Source: Syntrophotaleaceae bacterium (GTDB lineage: Bacteria; Desulfobacterota; Desulfuromonadia; Desulfuromonadales; Syntrophotaleaceae). From it: a stretch of DNA of 64,000 bases. Positions within the stretch are counted from its first letter, which is position 1, and every line of letters starts with the position of its first letter. The stretch spans positions 1,058,001 through 1,122,000 of the forward strand of contig JAWKQB010000002.1 of the NCBI GenBank assembly GCA_041390365.1, given 5' to 3'. This document shows positions 35,861-44,824 of the stretch, piece by piece. The position numbers and the translations under genes were made by a program. The notes under the pieces are model-generated. The model saw only the letters and a list, made by a program, of their open reading frames with translations. It made no database searches and was not told where the DNA came from.

Positions 35861-36730
35861 ATGCAGGATAAGATCTTGATTCCCAAACTTACAGTGGTGG
35901 GCGTAGGCCTGATCGGTGGTTCTCTGGCCCTGGCGCTCAAGGCGGCCGGGCTGGTGGGCGAGGTGGTCGGCGTCGGGCGCGGGCGGGCCAATCTGGAGAC
36001 GGCCGTGGAGCGGGGGGTCATCGACCGCTTCACCCATGATGTGGGCGAAGGCGTGGAGGGGGCCGATCTGGTTTTCCTGTCCACCCCGGTGCAGACCCTG
36101 GCCCGGGTGGCAGCCGAAGCCCTGCCAAGAATGAAACGGGGCGCGGTGCTGACCGATGGGGGCAGCGTCAAGCAGTATGTCATCGAACAGATCGAACCGC
36201 TTCTGCCCGCGGGGGTTCACTTCGTGCCGGGGCATCCCATCGCCGGTACCGAACGGACCGGTTCGGCGGCGGCCTTCGCCACCCTCTATCAGGGGCGGCG
36301 CTGCATCCTGACCCCCACCGAAAAAACCGACCCCGGCGCCCTCGACCTGGTCACAAAGGCCTGGCAGGGGGCCGGCAGCGAAGTGGTGATCATGGATGCG
36401 GATCGTCATGACCGGGTCCTTGCCGCCGTCAGCCACCTCCCTCACATGGTGGCCTATGCCCTGGTCAACACGGTCGCCTGCGAAAACCGTTTCGGTGAAA
36501 ACATCCTGCACTATTCCGCCGGCGGCTTCAGGGACTTTACCCGCATCGCCTCCTCCGATCCTACCATGTGGCGCGATATCGCTCAGACCAATCGGGAGGC
36601 GTTGTTGGAGGTGATCAGCTATTTCGAAACCGTGCTGCAGGAACTGAAAAGCGATATCGCCGCCGGCGACGGGGAAAGTCTTTTCAATTTCTTTCTGCGT
36701 TCCAAAGAGAGCCGCGACGCCATACTCTGA
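35861..36730 (+). CDS. tyrA: Prephenate dehydrogenase
   Basis: 289 aa from ATG 35861; TTG 35852 is an alternative, and neither has a good ribosome-binding site, suggesting coupling to pheA. N-terminal Rossmann motif VVGVGLIGGSLALALK (about 11-26), STPVQTL, then GHPIAGTERTGS (about 126) and the helical C-terminal domain with HLPHMVAYALVN and GGFRDFTRIASSDPTMWRDI (about 213-232). It oxidises prephenate (or arogenate) to hydroxyphenylpyruvate (or tyrosine). No ACT domain, so feedback control is not visible. Confidence 0.95.
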   Translation: MQDKILIPKLTVVGVGLIGGSLALALKAAGLVGEVVGVGRGRANLETAVERGVIDRFTHDVGEGVEGADLVFLSTPVQTLARVAAEALPRMKRGAVLTDGGSVKQYVIEQIEPLLPAGVHFVPGHPIAGTERTGSAAAFATLYQGRRCILTPTEKTDPGALDLVTKAWQGAGSEVVIMDADRHDRVLAAVSHLPHMVAYALVNTVACENRFGENILHYSAGGFRDFTRIASSDPTMWRDIAQTNREALLEVISYFETVLQELKSDIAAGDGESLFNFFLRSKESRDAIL

Positions 36731-36771
36731 ACGCCGCGCGGCAGTTCTCAACATTCCGCAATCATTTACGG

Positions 36772-38070
36772 ATGCATTCTATGACAAGGCAAACCATTGA
36801 ACCGGGCTCGCCCCTCAGGGGCGAAATCACCGTCCCCGGCGACAAATCGATCTCCCACCGCTCGATCATGCTCGGCTCCCTGGCAGAGGGGACCACTGTC
36901 GTGCACGGTTTTCTTCAGGGGGAAGACAACCGGGCCACCCTGAACGCCTTCCGCGCCATGGGGGTAGCCATCGAAGAGCTGGCCGACGGCCGGCTGCGGA
37001 TCGAGGGGCGGGGGCTTCGGGGCCTGCGGGAACCGGCCGATGTTATCGACTGCGGCAACTCGGGCACCACCATGCGCTTGATGCTCGGCCTGCTTTCGGG
37101 ACAGTCCTTTTTCAGCGTGCTGAGCGGCGACCAGTACCTTCGCAGGCGCCCGATGAAGCGGGTGGTGCGGCCGTTGACCGCCATGGGGGCACGCATCTGG
37201 GGCCGGCAGGAGGGGGAACTGGCACCCTTGGCCATTCAGGGCGGTCCGCTGTCCGCCGCCCGCTACGACTCTCCCATCGCCAGCGCCCAGATCAAGTCGG
37301 CCCTGCTGCTGGCCGGACTCTATGCCGAAGGCGAAACCACGGTCCGCGAACCGCATCTGTCCCGCGACCACAGTGAACGGATGCTGACCTATTTCGGTGC
37401 CGACGTCCGCCCTTTCCCCGGCGGAGTGACCATCGCCGGAGGGCCCGTGCTGGAGGGAAGGGAAGTCTTTGTGCCGGGCGACATCTCCTCGGCCGCCTTC
37501 TTCCTGGTGGCGGCCCTGATCACCGCCGGCTCCGAACTGCTTATCCGCCAGGTCGGCATCAACCCCACCCGCAGCGGCGTCATCGATATCCTGCGTGAAA
37601 TGGGTGGGGACATCCAATTGCAGGACGCCCGGGAACTGTCCGGTGAGCCGGTGGCCGACCTGCTGGTGCGCGGCAGTCCCCTGCGGGGCATCGAAATCGG
37701 CGGCGAACTGGTTCCCCGCGCCATCGACGAATTTCCTGTAATCAGTGTTGCCGCCTGCTTCGCCGAGGGGACCACCCTGATCCGGGATGCCCGGGAACTG
37801 CGGGTCAAGGAGACCGACCGGATCGCCGCCATGACCGAGGTCCTGACCCTGCTGGGCGGCGAGGTCGAAGCCCGGGAAGACGGCATGTCCATTACCGGAG
37901 CGCCCGCTCTGCGGGGCGGCAGCGTCTGTTCCCACGGCGATCATCGCATCGCCATGAGCGCCGCCGCGGCCGCCCTGCGAGCCGATGGCCCGGTAGTCAT
38001 CGATGATACTGAGTGCACGGAAACCTCCTTCCCGGGATTCTGGGAGTTGCTTCGGTCGGTGAGGAAATGA
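36772..38070 (+). CDS. aroA: 3-phosphoshikimate 1-carboxyvinyltransferase (EPSP synthase)
   Basis: 432 aa from ATG 36772; ATG 36781 is just as likely. The PGDKSISHRSIM motif near residue 22, CGNSGTTMRLMLGLL near 89, SQFLSALL-equivalent SAQIKSALLLAGL, the RELRVKETDRIAAM block near 342 and HGDHRIAMSAA near 385 are the standard EPSP synthase signatures. It joins shikimate-3-phosphate and phosphoenolpyruvate, the sixth shikimate step. Sits between tyrA and cmk, as in several bacterial aromatic clusters. Confidence 0.98.
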   Translation: MHSMTRQTIEPGSPLRGEITVPGDKSISHRSIMLGSLAEGTTVVHGFLQGEDNRATLNAFRAMGVAIEELADGRLRIEGRGLRGLREPADVIDCGNSGTTMRLMLGLLSGQSFFSVLSGDQYLRRRPMKRVVRPLTAMGARIWGRQEGELAPLAIQGGPLSAARYDSPIASAQIKSALLLAGLYAEGETTVREPHLSRDHSERMLTYFGADVRPFPGGVTIAGGPVLEGREVFVPGDISSAAFFLVAALITAGSELLIRQVGINPTRSGVIDILREMGGDIQLQDARELSGEPVADLLVRGSPLRGIEIGGELVPRAIDEFPVISVAACFAEGTTLIRDARELRVKETDRIAAMTEVLTLLGGEVEAREDGMSITGAPALRGGSVCSHGDHRIAMSAAAAALRADGPVVIDDTECTETSFPGFWELLRSVRK

Positions 38071-38079
38071 AAGCTATAA

Positions 38080-38119
38080 GGAGTGAGGAGTGAGGAGTGA
38101 GGAGTGAGGAGTGAGGAGC
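38080..38119 (+). repeat. Heptamer tandem repeat GGAGTGA (family C, left arm)
   Basis: More than five copies of the 7-bp unit GGAGTGA in a row, starting 9 bp after the aroA stop. The complementary array lies at 38194-38225. Confidence 0.9.
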
Positions 38120-38193
38120 AGGGCAAGGCTGAAGGCTATAGTTATGTCTTGGAAGATAGGAATGCTGGAGTGAATGATTTGGCTGTTGGCTTT

Positions 38194-38225
38194 ACTCCTC
38201 ACTCCTCACCCCTCACACCTCACGC
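38194..38225 (-). repeat. Heptamer repeat, inverted arm (family C, right arm)
   Basis: ACTCCTCACTCCTCACCCCT and two degenerate units, the reverse complement of the GGAGTGA array at 38080. The two arms could pair in DNA or mRNA around a 74-bp loop, ending 5 bp before the cmk ribosome-binding site. Confidence 0.85.
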
Positions 38226-38242
38226 AGTTAAAAGGATCTACC

Positions 38243-38920
38243 GTGAATAAAAAACTGATCATCGCCATCGACGGGCCGTCCGGTTCGGGGAAAAGCACTC
38301 TCAGCAAACTGCTGGCGAGGGCGTTGAATTATACCAATATCGATACCGGGGCCATGTACCGGTCCGTAGCTTTGGCCGCTTCACGAGCGGGGATTCCTCC
38401 CGAGGATGGGGCAGGCCTTGCCCTGATGTGCGATCGCTTGCGGATCGAGTTTTTGCGGAAGGATGGGGGGGAGCGGGTGATTCTGGATGGCGAGGATGTC
38501 TCCGAGGCGATCCGCACCCCGGAGGCCAGCATGCTGGCCTCCCGCTATTCGGCGGTGCCTGAGGTTCGCCGGGCCATGGTCGGTCTGCAGCGGAAGATGG
38601 GTGCCGATGGCGGAGTGGTGCTCGAAGGGCGGGATATCGGTACGGTGGTTTTCCCTGATGCCGATGTCAAATTTTTCCTTCTGGCGAGTCCCGAGGAACG
38701 GGGCCGCCGGCGCTACGAGGAATTGAAGGCAAAAGGGCTTCCGGTGGATCTCCAGAAGACGGTGGCCGAAGTTCAGGCGCGCGATGAGGCCGACTCCGTT
38801 CGGGAACACGCTCCCCTAATCCAGGCCACGGATGCCCTGGCCATCGATACCACCCGCATGAACATTGATGAAGTTCTGCAGGAAATGGTTCGGGTGATTC
38901 GGGAGCGGGAGACCAGATAG
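38243..38920 (+). CDS. cmk: Cytidylate kinase
   Basis: 225 aa from GTG 38243, with AAGGA 8 bp upstream; an in-frame ATG at 38174 would translate the repeat arm and is rejected. P-loop IAIDGPSGSGKST (residues 7-19), NIDTGAMYRS, VLEGRDIGTVVFPDADVKFF near 128 and the lid region RRRYEELKAKG. It phosphorylates CMP and dCMP in the cytosol. cmk-ispH-rpsA is a recurring order in deltaproteobacteria and some Gram-positives. Confidence 0.96.
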   Translation: MNKKLIIAIDGPSGSGKSTLSKLLARALNYTNIDTGAMYRSVALAASRAGIPPEDGAGLALMCDRLRIEFLRKDGGERVILDGEDVSEAIRTPEASMLASRYSAVPEVRRAMVGLQRKMGADGGVVLEGRDIGTVVFPDADVKFFLLASPEERGRRRYEELKAKGLPVDLQKTVAEVQARDEADSVREHAPLIQATDALAIDTTRMNIDEVLQEMVRVIRERETR

Positions 38921-38946
38921 CAACCTGTATCGGTGTCTATTGATGT

Positions 38947-38993
38947 TCGTTGTCGTGAAGCGTTAGCGAAACGGTTGTCGTAATCGTAATCGG
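38947..38993 (-). repeat. Dispersed intergenic repeat, family A, copy 3 (inverted)
   Basis: In reverse complement it reads CCGATTACGATTACGACAAC, then CGTTTCGCTAACGCTTCACG. The core CGACAACCGTTTCGCT (38965-38980 on the minus strand) is identical to copies 1 and 2. Lies between cmk and ispH. Confidence 0.8.
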
Positions 38994-39060
38994 ATTTGCA
39001 ACGATAAACCGAATTGCCCGACCAATTGTAGCTTTCACTCCATTCGAAAGGTGCTTTCCG

Positions 39061-39909
39061 GTGAAAATCATACTGGCCGCCAGTGCCGGGTTCTGCTTCG
39101 GAGTCAAACGGGCTACCCAGCTGGCCTTCGAGGCTGCGGAGAAGAATGCGAGCATCTGCTCCCTGGGCCCTATCATCCATTCGCCCCAGGTGGTCAAGGC
39201 CCTCGAAGACAAGGGGGTGAAGGTTGTGAACAGGGTCGAAGACATCGGGGAGGGGGAGGTCATCATCCGCTCCCATGGCATCACCGCCGAGGAGCTCGAC
39301 CATATCCACAGCCGCAATCTGAGCATCGTCGACGCGACCTGTCCCTTTGTAAAAAAGGCTCAGGACTACGCCACCAAGTTGTGCGCAGAAGGCTATTCGG
39401 TGGTGCTGGTCGGGGAAAGGGATCACCCGGAGGTGCAGGGCATCATCAGTTATACCCGGGGGGGTGAGGTTTTCGTCGTCGCTGACTGGCATGAGGCAGG
39501 GAGGCTGCCGAACCGGAGCAAAATCGGCATCGTCGCCCAGACGACCCAGTCCTTCAAAAATCTTCGACAGGTGACCGACGTCTGCCTGGAAAAGTGCAAG
39601 GAGGTCCGGGTCTTCAACACCATATGCGATGCGACCTCGGTGCGCCAGGATGAAGCCCGGAAAATCGCCAGGGAGTCCCAGTTGATGCTGGTGGTCGGCG
39701 GCTTCAACAGCGCCAACACAACCCGGCTTGCGCAGATCTGCAAGGACATTCAGGCCCGCACCTATCACGTCGAAACCGCCGACCAGATCCGGGGCGAATG
39801 GTTCGCCGGTGTGGAGATCACAGGTATAACCGCAGGGGCTTCCACCCCCAGGTGGATCATCGACGAGGTGGTCGAAAGGGTCAGAGGGATCGCCGGCGAA
39901 AAAAAATAA
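39061..39909 (+). CDS. ispH: 4-hydroxy-3-methylbut-2-enyl diphosphate reductase
   Basis: 282 aa from GTG 39061. IspH is the last enzyme of the non-mevalonate isoprenoid pathway and uses a 4Fe-4S cluster; the three ligand cysteines are C12 (AGFCFGVKRA), C94 (DATCPFV) and C189 (NTICDATSVRQ). Other motifs: GPIIHSPQVV, IRSHG, GERDHPEVQGI, TTQ, and TAGASTPRWIIDEV at the C-terminus. The length matches the bacterial family. rpsA follows after 101 bp. Confidence 0.98.
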   Translation: MKIILAASAGFCFGVKRATQLAFEAAEKNASICSLGPIIHSPQVVKALEDKGVKVVNRVEDIGEGEVIIRSHGITAEELDHIHSRNLSIVDATCPFVKKAQDYATKLCAEGYSVVLVGERDHPEVQGIISYTRGGEVFVVADWHEAGRLPNRSKIGIVAQTTQSFKNLRQVTDVCLEKCKEVRVFNTICDATSVRQDEARKIARESQLMLVVGGFNSANTTRLAQICKDIQARTYHVETADQIRGEWFAGVEITGITAGASTPRWIIDEVVERVRGIAGEKK

Positions 39910-40010
39910 TTGTTTGTTTTTTTGCCCGTCCCGTGATAGGTTGCCCCCTATGACTTCGCGTCATACTGTCGTTCTGCGACAGGAATATTGTGAGGGGGTA
40001 ACTTACTTAA

Positions 40011-41762
40011 ATGGTGGAAAGCAAAGAAACTATCAACAAAAACATTGAAAAAGATCTGTTTGGCGACGAGCAGGAGTTCGACGAGGGTGAGCAGAGTTTC
40101 AGCGAACTTTTTGAGAACAGCATCAGGGAACTGAACGTGGGGGACGTGGTCGAGGGGACCATCGTCCAGATCAATCCCGATTCGGTCGTGGTTGATGTCG
40201 GCTACAAATCCGAAGGGATCATCCCGATCAGCGAGCTTGCCGATGAGAACGGCAAGGTCAACGTGGAGGTTGGCGACAAGATCGACGTTCTGTTCGAGAA
40301 ACGGGAAAACGAAAACGGTCTCATCGGTCTGTCCAAGGAAAAAGCCGACCGCCAGAAAATCTGGAACGGCCTCGAGGAAGATGCGGTGGTTGAAGGACGG
40401 ATTACCAGCCGCATCAAGGGCGGCCTTTCCGTCGATATCGGCGTGGCGGCATTTTTGCCCGGATCGCAGGTCGATCTGCGGCCCGTACGCAATCTGGACA
40501 AACTGCTCGGGGAAACCTTCGAGTTCAAGATCATCAAGCTCAACAAACGTCGCGGGAATATCGTGCTGTCGCGGCGGGTGCTCCTCGAAGAGCAGCGGGA
40601 GAGCCAGCGCAAACACACCCTGCGGGCGCTCGAGGAGGGCCAGGAAGTTGATGGCGTGGTCAAGAACCTCACCGACTACGGTGCGTTCATCGACCTCGGC
40701 GGCATCGATGGCCTGCTGCACATCACTGACATGTCCTGGGGTCGCGTTGCCCATCCCTCCGACGTACTGGCGGTGGGTGACAAGATCAATGTCAAGGTCC
40801 TCAAGTTCGACCAGGAGCGGGAGCGCGTCTCTCTCGGCCTGAAGCAGATGATCCCCGATCCCTGGCTCAATGTCTCCGAGAAGTACCCTGTCGGCTGCAA
40901 GGTGACCGGCAAGGTCGTCAGCCTGACCGATTACGGCGCATTCATCGAACTCGCCGAAGGCGTGGAAGGTCTCGTCCATGTTTCGGAGATGAGCTGGACC
41001 AAGCGGATCAAGCATCCCAACAAGCTGCTCAATATCGGCGACGAGATCGAAACTGTGGTGCTGGCCCTCGATATTCCCAACCGGCGGATTTCCCTCGGCC
41101 TGAAGCAGGTCGAGCGCAATCCCTGGGATATCATCGGGGAGAAATTCCCCATCGGCACCATCATCGAAGGGCAGGTCAAGAACATCACCGATTTCGGGAT
41201 TTTCGTCGGAGTTGATGAGGGTATCGACGGTCTGGTTCACATTTCCGACCTCTCCTGGACCAAGCGGATCAAGCATCCTTCCGAGCTTTACAAGAAAGGT
41301 GATCTGGTCCGGGCCGTGGTTCTCAACATCGATCGGGATAACGAGCGCTTCTCCCTCGGCATCAAACAGCTCAATTCCGATCCCTGGCAGACCATCACCA
41401 CCCGTTACGCACCCGGGACCATGATCAAGGGCCGGGTAACCTCGGTGACCGATTTCGGCATCTTCCTGGAAGTGGAGGAAGGGATTGAAGGTCTGATCCA
41501 CGTATCCGAAATCAGCAAGGACAAGGTCGACTCTCCCAAGGACTTCGCCAAGGTCGGCGATGAGCTGGAAGCCGTGGTCCTGAATGTCGACACCTCGGAG
41601 AGGAAGATCGCGCTGTCGATCAAACACCTGGCGGAGCGGAAGGAAAAAGCCGAAGTGGACGCTTTTATCGGTGCCCAGAAGAATGCTACATCCAATTTCG
41701 GCGATATCCTGCAAGGCGCGCTGAACAAGGCCGGTGGCGAAAACGAAGACGAAGACGAATAA
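40011..41762 (+). CDS. rpsA: 30S ribosomal protein S1
   Basis: 583 aa with six S1 RNA-binding repeats, e.g. VGDVVEGTIVQINPDSVVVDVG (about 43), LSVDIGVAAFLPGSQ, VKNLTDYGAFIDLGGIDGLLH (about 219), VSLTDYGAFIELAEGVEGL, VKNITDFGIFVGVDEGIDGL and VTSVTDFGIFLEVEEGIEGL, with GLKQ or GIKQ linkers. S1 binds mRNA leaders at the ribosome. An acidic tail (GENEDEDE) ends it. GAGGGGG lies about 15 bp upstream. Terminator at 41778. Confidence 0.98.
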   Translation: MVESKETINKNIEKDLFGDEQEFDEGEQSFSELFENSIRELNVGDVVEGTIVQINPDSVVVDVGYKSEGIIPISELADENGKVNVEVGDKIDVLFEKRENENGLIGLSKEKADRQKIWNGLEEDAVVEGRITSRIKGGLSVDIGVAAFLPGSQVDLRPVRNLDKLLGETFEFKIIKLNKRRGNIVLSRRVLLEEQRESQRKHTLRALEEGQEVDGVVKNLTDYGAFIDLGGIDGLLHITDMSWGRVAHPSDVLAVGDKINVKVLKFDQERERVSLGLKQMIPDPWLNVSEKYPVGCKVTGKVVSLTDYGAFIELAEGVEGLVHVSEMSWTKRIKHPNKLLNIGDEIETVVLALDIPNRRISLGLKQVERNPWDIIGEKFPIGTIIEGQVKNITDFGIFVGVDEGIDGLVHISDLSWTKRIKHPSELYKKGDLVRAVVLNIDRDNERFSLGIKQLNSDPWQTITTRYAPGTMIKGRVTSVTDFGIFLEVEEGIEGLIHVSEISKDKVDSPKDFAKVGDELEAVVLNVDTSERKIALSIKHLAERKEKAEVDAFIGAQKNATSNFGDILQGALNKAGGENEDEDE

Positions 41763-41777
41763 TTTTCTCATTTAGTT

Positions 41778-41812
41778 CAGGTCCCCGCGTCATGCGCGGG
41801 GACCTGTTTCTT
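41778..41812 (+). terminator. Rho-independent terminator after rpsA
   Basis: 12-bp perfect stem CAGGTCCCCGCG / TCATG / CGCGGGGACCTG followed by TTTCTTG, 15 bp past the stop. sppA starts only 12 bp after it. Confidence 0.8.
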
Positions 41813-41823
41813 GTGGATATGCG

Positions 41824-42708
41824 ATGAAGAAAAAGCCTTTCGTAATGGCCCTGCTGACCTTTGGGGCCATTTTCGTTTTCTTTTTCCTGCTGGTTCTCGT
41901 TCTCGGCCGTATCTCAAGCCCTTCGGGCAGCTTTACACTGGGCGACAAGATCGGCTTCGTGGAGGTTAACGGCGCAATTCTAGCCTCCGAAGATATCGTC
42001 GAGCAGTTGAACGCGTTTCGGGAGGACGACTCCATCAAGGGGGTCGTGCTGAGAATCAATTCCCCTGGTGGCGGCGTCAGTCCATCCCAGGAGATCTATC
42101 AGGAAGTGAAAGCCCTGGCCGCGGCCAAGCCGGTCGTTGTTTCGATGGCCTCTGTAGCCGCATCGGGCGGATACTATATCGCTGTTCCCGCCCATCGGAT
42201 TCTGGCCAACCCCGGGTCGATCACCGGCAGCATCGGGGTGATCATGGAGTTCACCAATCTGCAGGAGCTTTTTCAAAAAATTGGCCTTAAAAGTCAGGTG
42301 GTCAAAAGCGGACAGTACAAGGATATAGGATCCCCGTTCCGGCCCATGTCCGAGGTGGATCGTCAACTTCTGCAGAATCTGATAGGGGACGTCCATGAGC
42401 AGTTCGTAACCGCGGTGGCCGAAGGCCGCCGACTTGAAGTGCAGCAGGTACGTGAAATAGCCGACGGGCGCATCTTTACCGGGCGCCAGGCCATGGAATC
42501 GGGGTTGGTTGACCAACTGGGGGGATATCAGGAAGCTATTCGTGTCACTGCGGAACTGGCCGGTATCGAGGGGGAACCGAAGGTGGTCTATCCCCAGCGC
42601 GACAAGGCTGCATTGCTGGAATATTTTGTGCAGGAAACTACTCGGCTGGTCAGGCAGAGTCTCAAAGAAGACAATGTCGGCCTGGAGTTTCTCTGGTCTG
42701 CTAAATAA
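41824..42708 (+). CDS. sppA: Signal peptide peptidase SppA (S49 family, short form)
   Basis: 294 aa. An N-terminal membrane anchor (residues about 8-31) is followed by one S49 domain. The serine-lysine dyad is visible: S114 in ASVAASGGYYIA and K166 in KSGQYKDIGSP, spaced 52 residues apart as in short-form SppA. INSPGGGVSPSQEIYQ and GSITGSIGVI are further signatures. It cleaves leftover signal peptides in the membrane. Located between rpsA and the IHF gene, an order common in related bacteria. Confidence 0.94.
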   Translation: MKKKPFVMALLTFGAIFVFFFLLVLVLGRISSPSGSFTLGDKIGFVEVNGAILASEDIVEQLNAFREDDSIKGVVLRINSPGGGVSPSQEIYQEVKALAAAKPVVVSMASVAASGGYYIAVPAHRILANPGSITGSIGVIMEFTNLQELFQKIGLKSQVVKSGQYKDIGSPFRPMSEVDRQLLQNLIGDVHEQFVTAVAEGRRLEVQQVREIADGRIFTGRQAMESGLVDQLGGYQEAIRVTAELAGIEGEPKVVYPQRDKAALLEYFVQETTRLVRQSLKEDNVGLEFLWSAK

Positions 42709-42722
42709 AGGGGAGGGTTGAT

Positions 42723-43007
42723 ATGACGAAGAGTGAACTGATTGAGCAGCTTTCTTTCAAAAACGGTCTTTTGAGCAAAAAAGAGTCCGAACTGGTGGTG
42801 AATACCGTGCTCGACAGTATCCGCAATGCACTGGTCGGGGGGGAGAGGGTTGAAATTCGCGGCTTCGGGTCCTTCACCATCCGTACCCGGGAAGCCCGGG
42901 AAGCACGGAATCCCAAAAGTGGAGAAATCGTCAAGATTCCCATCAAAAAAACCGCTTTTTTCAAAACCGGCAAGGAACTCAGGGAACGGGTCAACGGCCA
43001 GGATTGA
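42723..43007 (+). CDS. ihfB: Integration host factor beta subunit
   Basis: 94 aa, standard HU/IHF size. MTKSELIEQLS start, GGERVEIRGFGSF in the beta-arm base, AREARNPKSGEIVKIPIKK in the arm with the intercalating proline, and FKTGKELRERVN at the end. The RNP-type arm and position after rpsA-sppA favour IHF-beta over HU. It bends DNA in replication, recombination and transcription control. AGGGGAGGG precedes the ATG. Confidence 0.93.
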   Translation: MTKSELIEQLSFKNGLLSKKESELVVNTVLDSIRNALVGGERVEIRGFGSFTIRTREAREARNPKSGEIVKIPIKKTAFFKTGKELRERVNGQD

Positions 43008-43033
43008 GTTGATCCTTTAGGGGAAAAGGCACC

Positions 43034-43426
43034 ATGGGGATCCATCAACAAACACATCCTTCCATATCCCCGGTTTATGTGGGTGAGCCAGTGGAACTGG
43101 CGCCCGGCATGGCTGCGGCTCGTTTGCTGACGAATGCGGAGATGTGCGCCGACCCCCGGGGGCTCGTTCATGGAGGTTTTACCTTCGGGCTTGCGGATTA
43201 CGCCGCCATGCTGGCGGTCAACCATCCCAATGTCGTGCTTGGGGGTGCGGAAACCCGATTTCTCGCTCCGGTGAGATGCGGTGAGGTCATGGTGGCCCGG
43301 GCTCAACTGGAAGAGGAAAAAGGGCGCAAGCGCCTTGTGCGTTGTCAGGTTTTTGTCGAAGAACGGCTTGTCTTCGAAGGAAATTTTGTCTGCTATGTGC
43401 TGGACGGGCATGTTCTGGATCAGTGA
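43034..43426 (+). CDS. PaaI-like hotdog-fold thioesterase
   Basis: 130 aa. Hotdog features: ADPRGLVHGGFTFGLADYAAMLAVN (residues 36-60) containing the HGG motif and the long helix, then ETRFLAPVRCGEVMVARAQL and VFVEERLVFEGNFVCYVL. It probably cleaves acyl-CoA or related thioesters in the cytosol; the substrate cannot be read. It starts 26 bp after ihfB and ends before a terminator, so it is the last gene of this run. Confidence 0.85.
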   Translation: MGIHQQTHPSISPVYVGEPVELAPGMAAARLLTNAEMCADPRGLVHGGFTFGLADYAAMLAVNHPNVVLGGAETRFLAPVRCGEVMVARAQLEEEKGRKRLVRCQVFVEERLVFEGNFVCYVLDGHVLDQ

Positions 43427-43474
43427 AAAGGAAATCCTGCGTCGGAACCTTCCTGGTGCCAGGGATTTTCATTT

Positions 43475-43508
43475 AAAAAGGCCCCGTTCTGGCGAACCGG
43501 GCCTTTTT
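43475..43508 (+). terminator. Rho-independent terminator after the hotdog thioesterase
   Basis: AAAAAGGCCC / GGGCCTTTTT outer stem with a C-C mismatch and inner GTTC/GAAC pairs, ending in TTTTTAT. Confidence 0.85.
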
Positions 43509-43815
43509 ATTTGCGGGGATCGAGGTTCCCTTGCCCCTGGCTCAAGGGGATCGACTCCGGGATGCCGGGTGCCGTCCTTTGTCATGACCGGACAGAACTA
43601 TTTCCGCCCTTGACAGCCGCTTCAGGCGTCCCACTGCAGGGTGGGCTGGCTCACCACGGCGCAGGTCAATAAGCTGCACGACAAACTGTTGGTCAATGAA
43701 ACGGAAGCAAAGCCCGCACATCCCAGAGGGAGATCAGGCGCGAAGCCCTTTGTAGTGAGATTAGCAAAAATTTATGACTTGTCAATCGGATGGGATATCC
43801 AGGCGACGGGTCAAA
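43509..43815. other. Gap of about 300 bp between thioesterase and pseudouridine synthase genes
   Basis: It contains a small hairpin CCCTTG/CAAGGG near 43529 and a lone TTGACA at 43610 without a convincing -10 box. No gene, tRNA or repeat family member was recognised. If the next gene starts at ATG 43774 the gap is shorter. Confidence 0.35.
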
Positions 43816-44754
43816 ATGATCGGAGCGGTCTTGTCCCGGAAAACATACCGATTGAAAGTCGTCGATCCTGTCGGGGATCTGCGGCTTGATCAGTTTATTG
43901 CAAATGAGATTGGAGAACTGTCCCGGGCCATGGCCCGGAAAGTCATCGATTTCGGAGGGGTTCATGTCGATGGGAGGCGGGTGGGGCGCTGCTCCTTTCC
44001 GGTCAAGGCCGGGCAGCAGATTGAAGTCTATCTGGATGGGATGCCTCTGATTGTTGCCGAACTCGGTCCTGGTGACATTCTTTTTCGGGATCCTTATCTG
44101 CTTGCTATCAACAAAACGGCCGGAATCGATTTTCAACCCACCCATGCCCGCTACAAGGGGACGGTCTACGAAACCATTCTCAGGTACCTGGGATCGGGGT
44201 CGGGCAGGAAGGCACCTCAGGTCGGAATGGTGCAACGCCTCGATCGCGACACCTCCGGAGTGGCCCTATTTTCCGTCCATCCCGCTGCGCATCGAGGTCT
44301 GACCAAGCTGTTCAGTGAACACAAGGTTCGGAAAAAGTATCTGGCTCTGATCGGGGGACGGCTGCCGGACCGGGAAGGGACCTTCCGCTCGCTTCTTGCC
44401 CGCCAGCATCGGACGAATCTGATGAAGAGCGTGGACAGGGGAGGCAAGGAAGGGATTACCAGCTACCGTGTGAGGGAGGAACTGGAAGGTGCATCCCTGG
44501 TCGAGGTTGAAATCCCGACGGGCAGGTCCCATCAGATCCGGGTGCATTTTTCCGAAGCAGGCTGCCCTCTGCTCGGGGATACCAGGTACGGAGGTGTCGA
44601 CCGCGTGGCAGAGACCGTCATCCCCAGGCACATGCTTCATGCCCTCAGCCTGGAACTGGTTCATCCGGTCACCAGAGAGAATCTTGCGCTGACCGCCCCC
44701 CTGCCCGCGGACATGCTCAAGGTCATCAGGGAACTGCAAAAGGAATCGGGCTGA
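43816..44754 (+). CDS. RluA/RluD-family pseudouridine synthase
   Basis: 312 aa from ATG 43816; ATG 43774 is an in-frame alternative with no ribosome-binding site. An S4 RNA-binding domain (LRLDQFIANEIGELSRAMARK, then GGVHVDGRR) precedes the catalytic domain with the nucleophile D143 in QRLDRDTSGVALF, a KKYLALIGG strand, and GRSHQIRVHFSEAGCPLLGDTRYGG near residue 233-258. It converts uridines to pseudouridine in rRNA or tRNA; the target site is not predictable. lgt follows 70 bp downstream. Confidence 0.92.
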   Translation: MIGAVLSRKTYRLKVVDPVGDLRLDQFIANEIGELSRAMARKVIDFGGVHVDGRRVGRCSFPVKAGQQIEVYLDGMPLIVAELGPGDILFRDPYLLAINKTAGIDFQPTHARYKGTVYETILRYLGSGSGRKAPQVGMVQRLDRDTSGVALFSVHPAAHRGLTKLFSEHKVRKKYLALIGGRLPDREGTFRSLLARQHRTNLMKSVDRGGKEGITSYRVREELEGASLVEVEIPTGRSHQIRVHFSEAGCPLLGDTRYGGVDRVAETVIPRHMLHALSLELVHPVTRENLALTAPLPADMLKVIRELQKESG

Positions 44755-44824
44755 TCTTATGGGGGCTTGAATCGGTCTTCAAAAACCCGAGCAGAAACAC
44801 TTTCTTCAACACCATACGGGAAAT

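Noticed and set aside
38080..38225. CRISPR-like array
   Set aside because: The units are 7 bp with no unique spacers and no cas genes; they are tandem microsatellites.
38174..38243. Upstream ATG start for cmk
   Set aside because: It would translate the TCACTCC repeat arm; GTG 38243 has a proper ribosome-binding site and the right family length.
43610..43650. Promoter at TTGACA 43610
   Set aside because: No acceptable -10 box at 15-19 bp spacing.
43816..44754. Assignment of this pseudouridine synthase specifically as RluD
   Set aside because: The RluA/RluB-D families share the RLDRDTSG motif and the target cannot be told from sequence alone.
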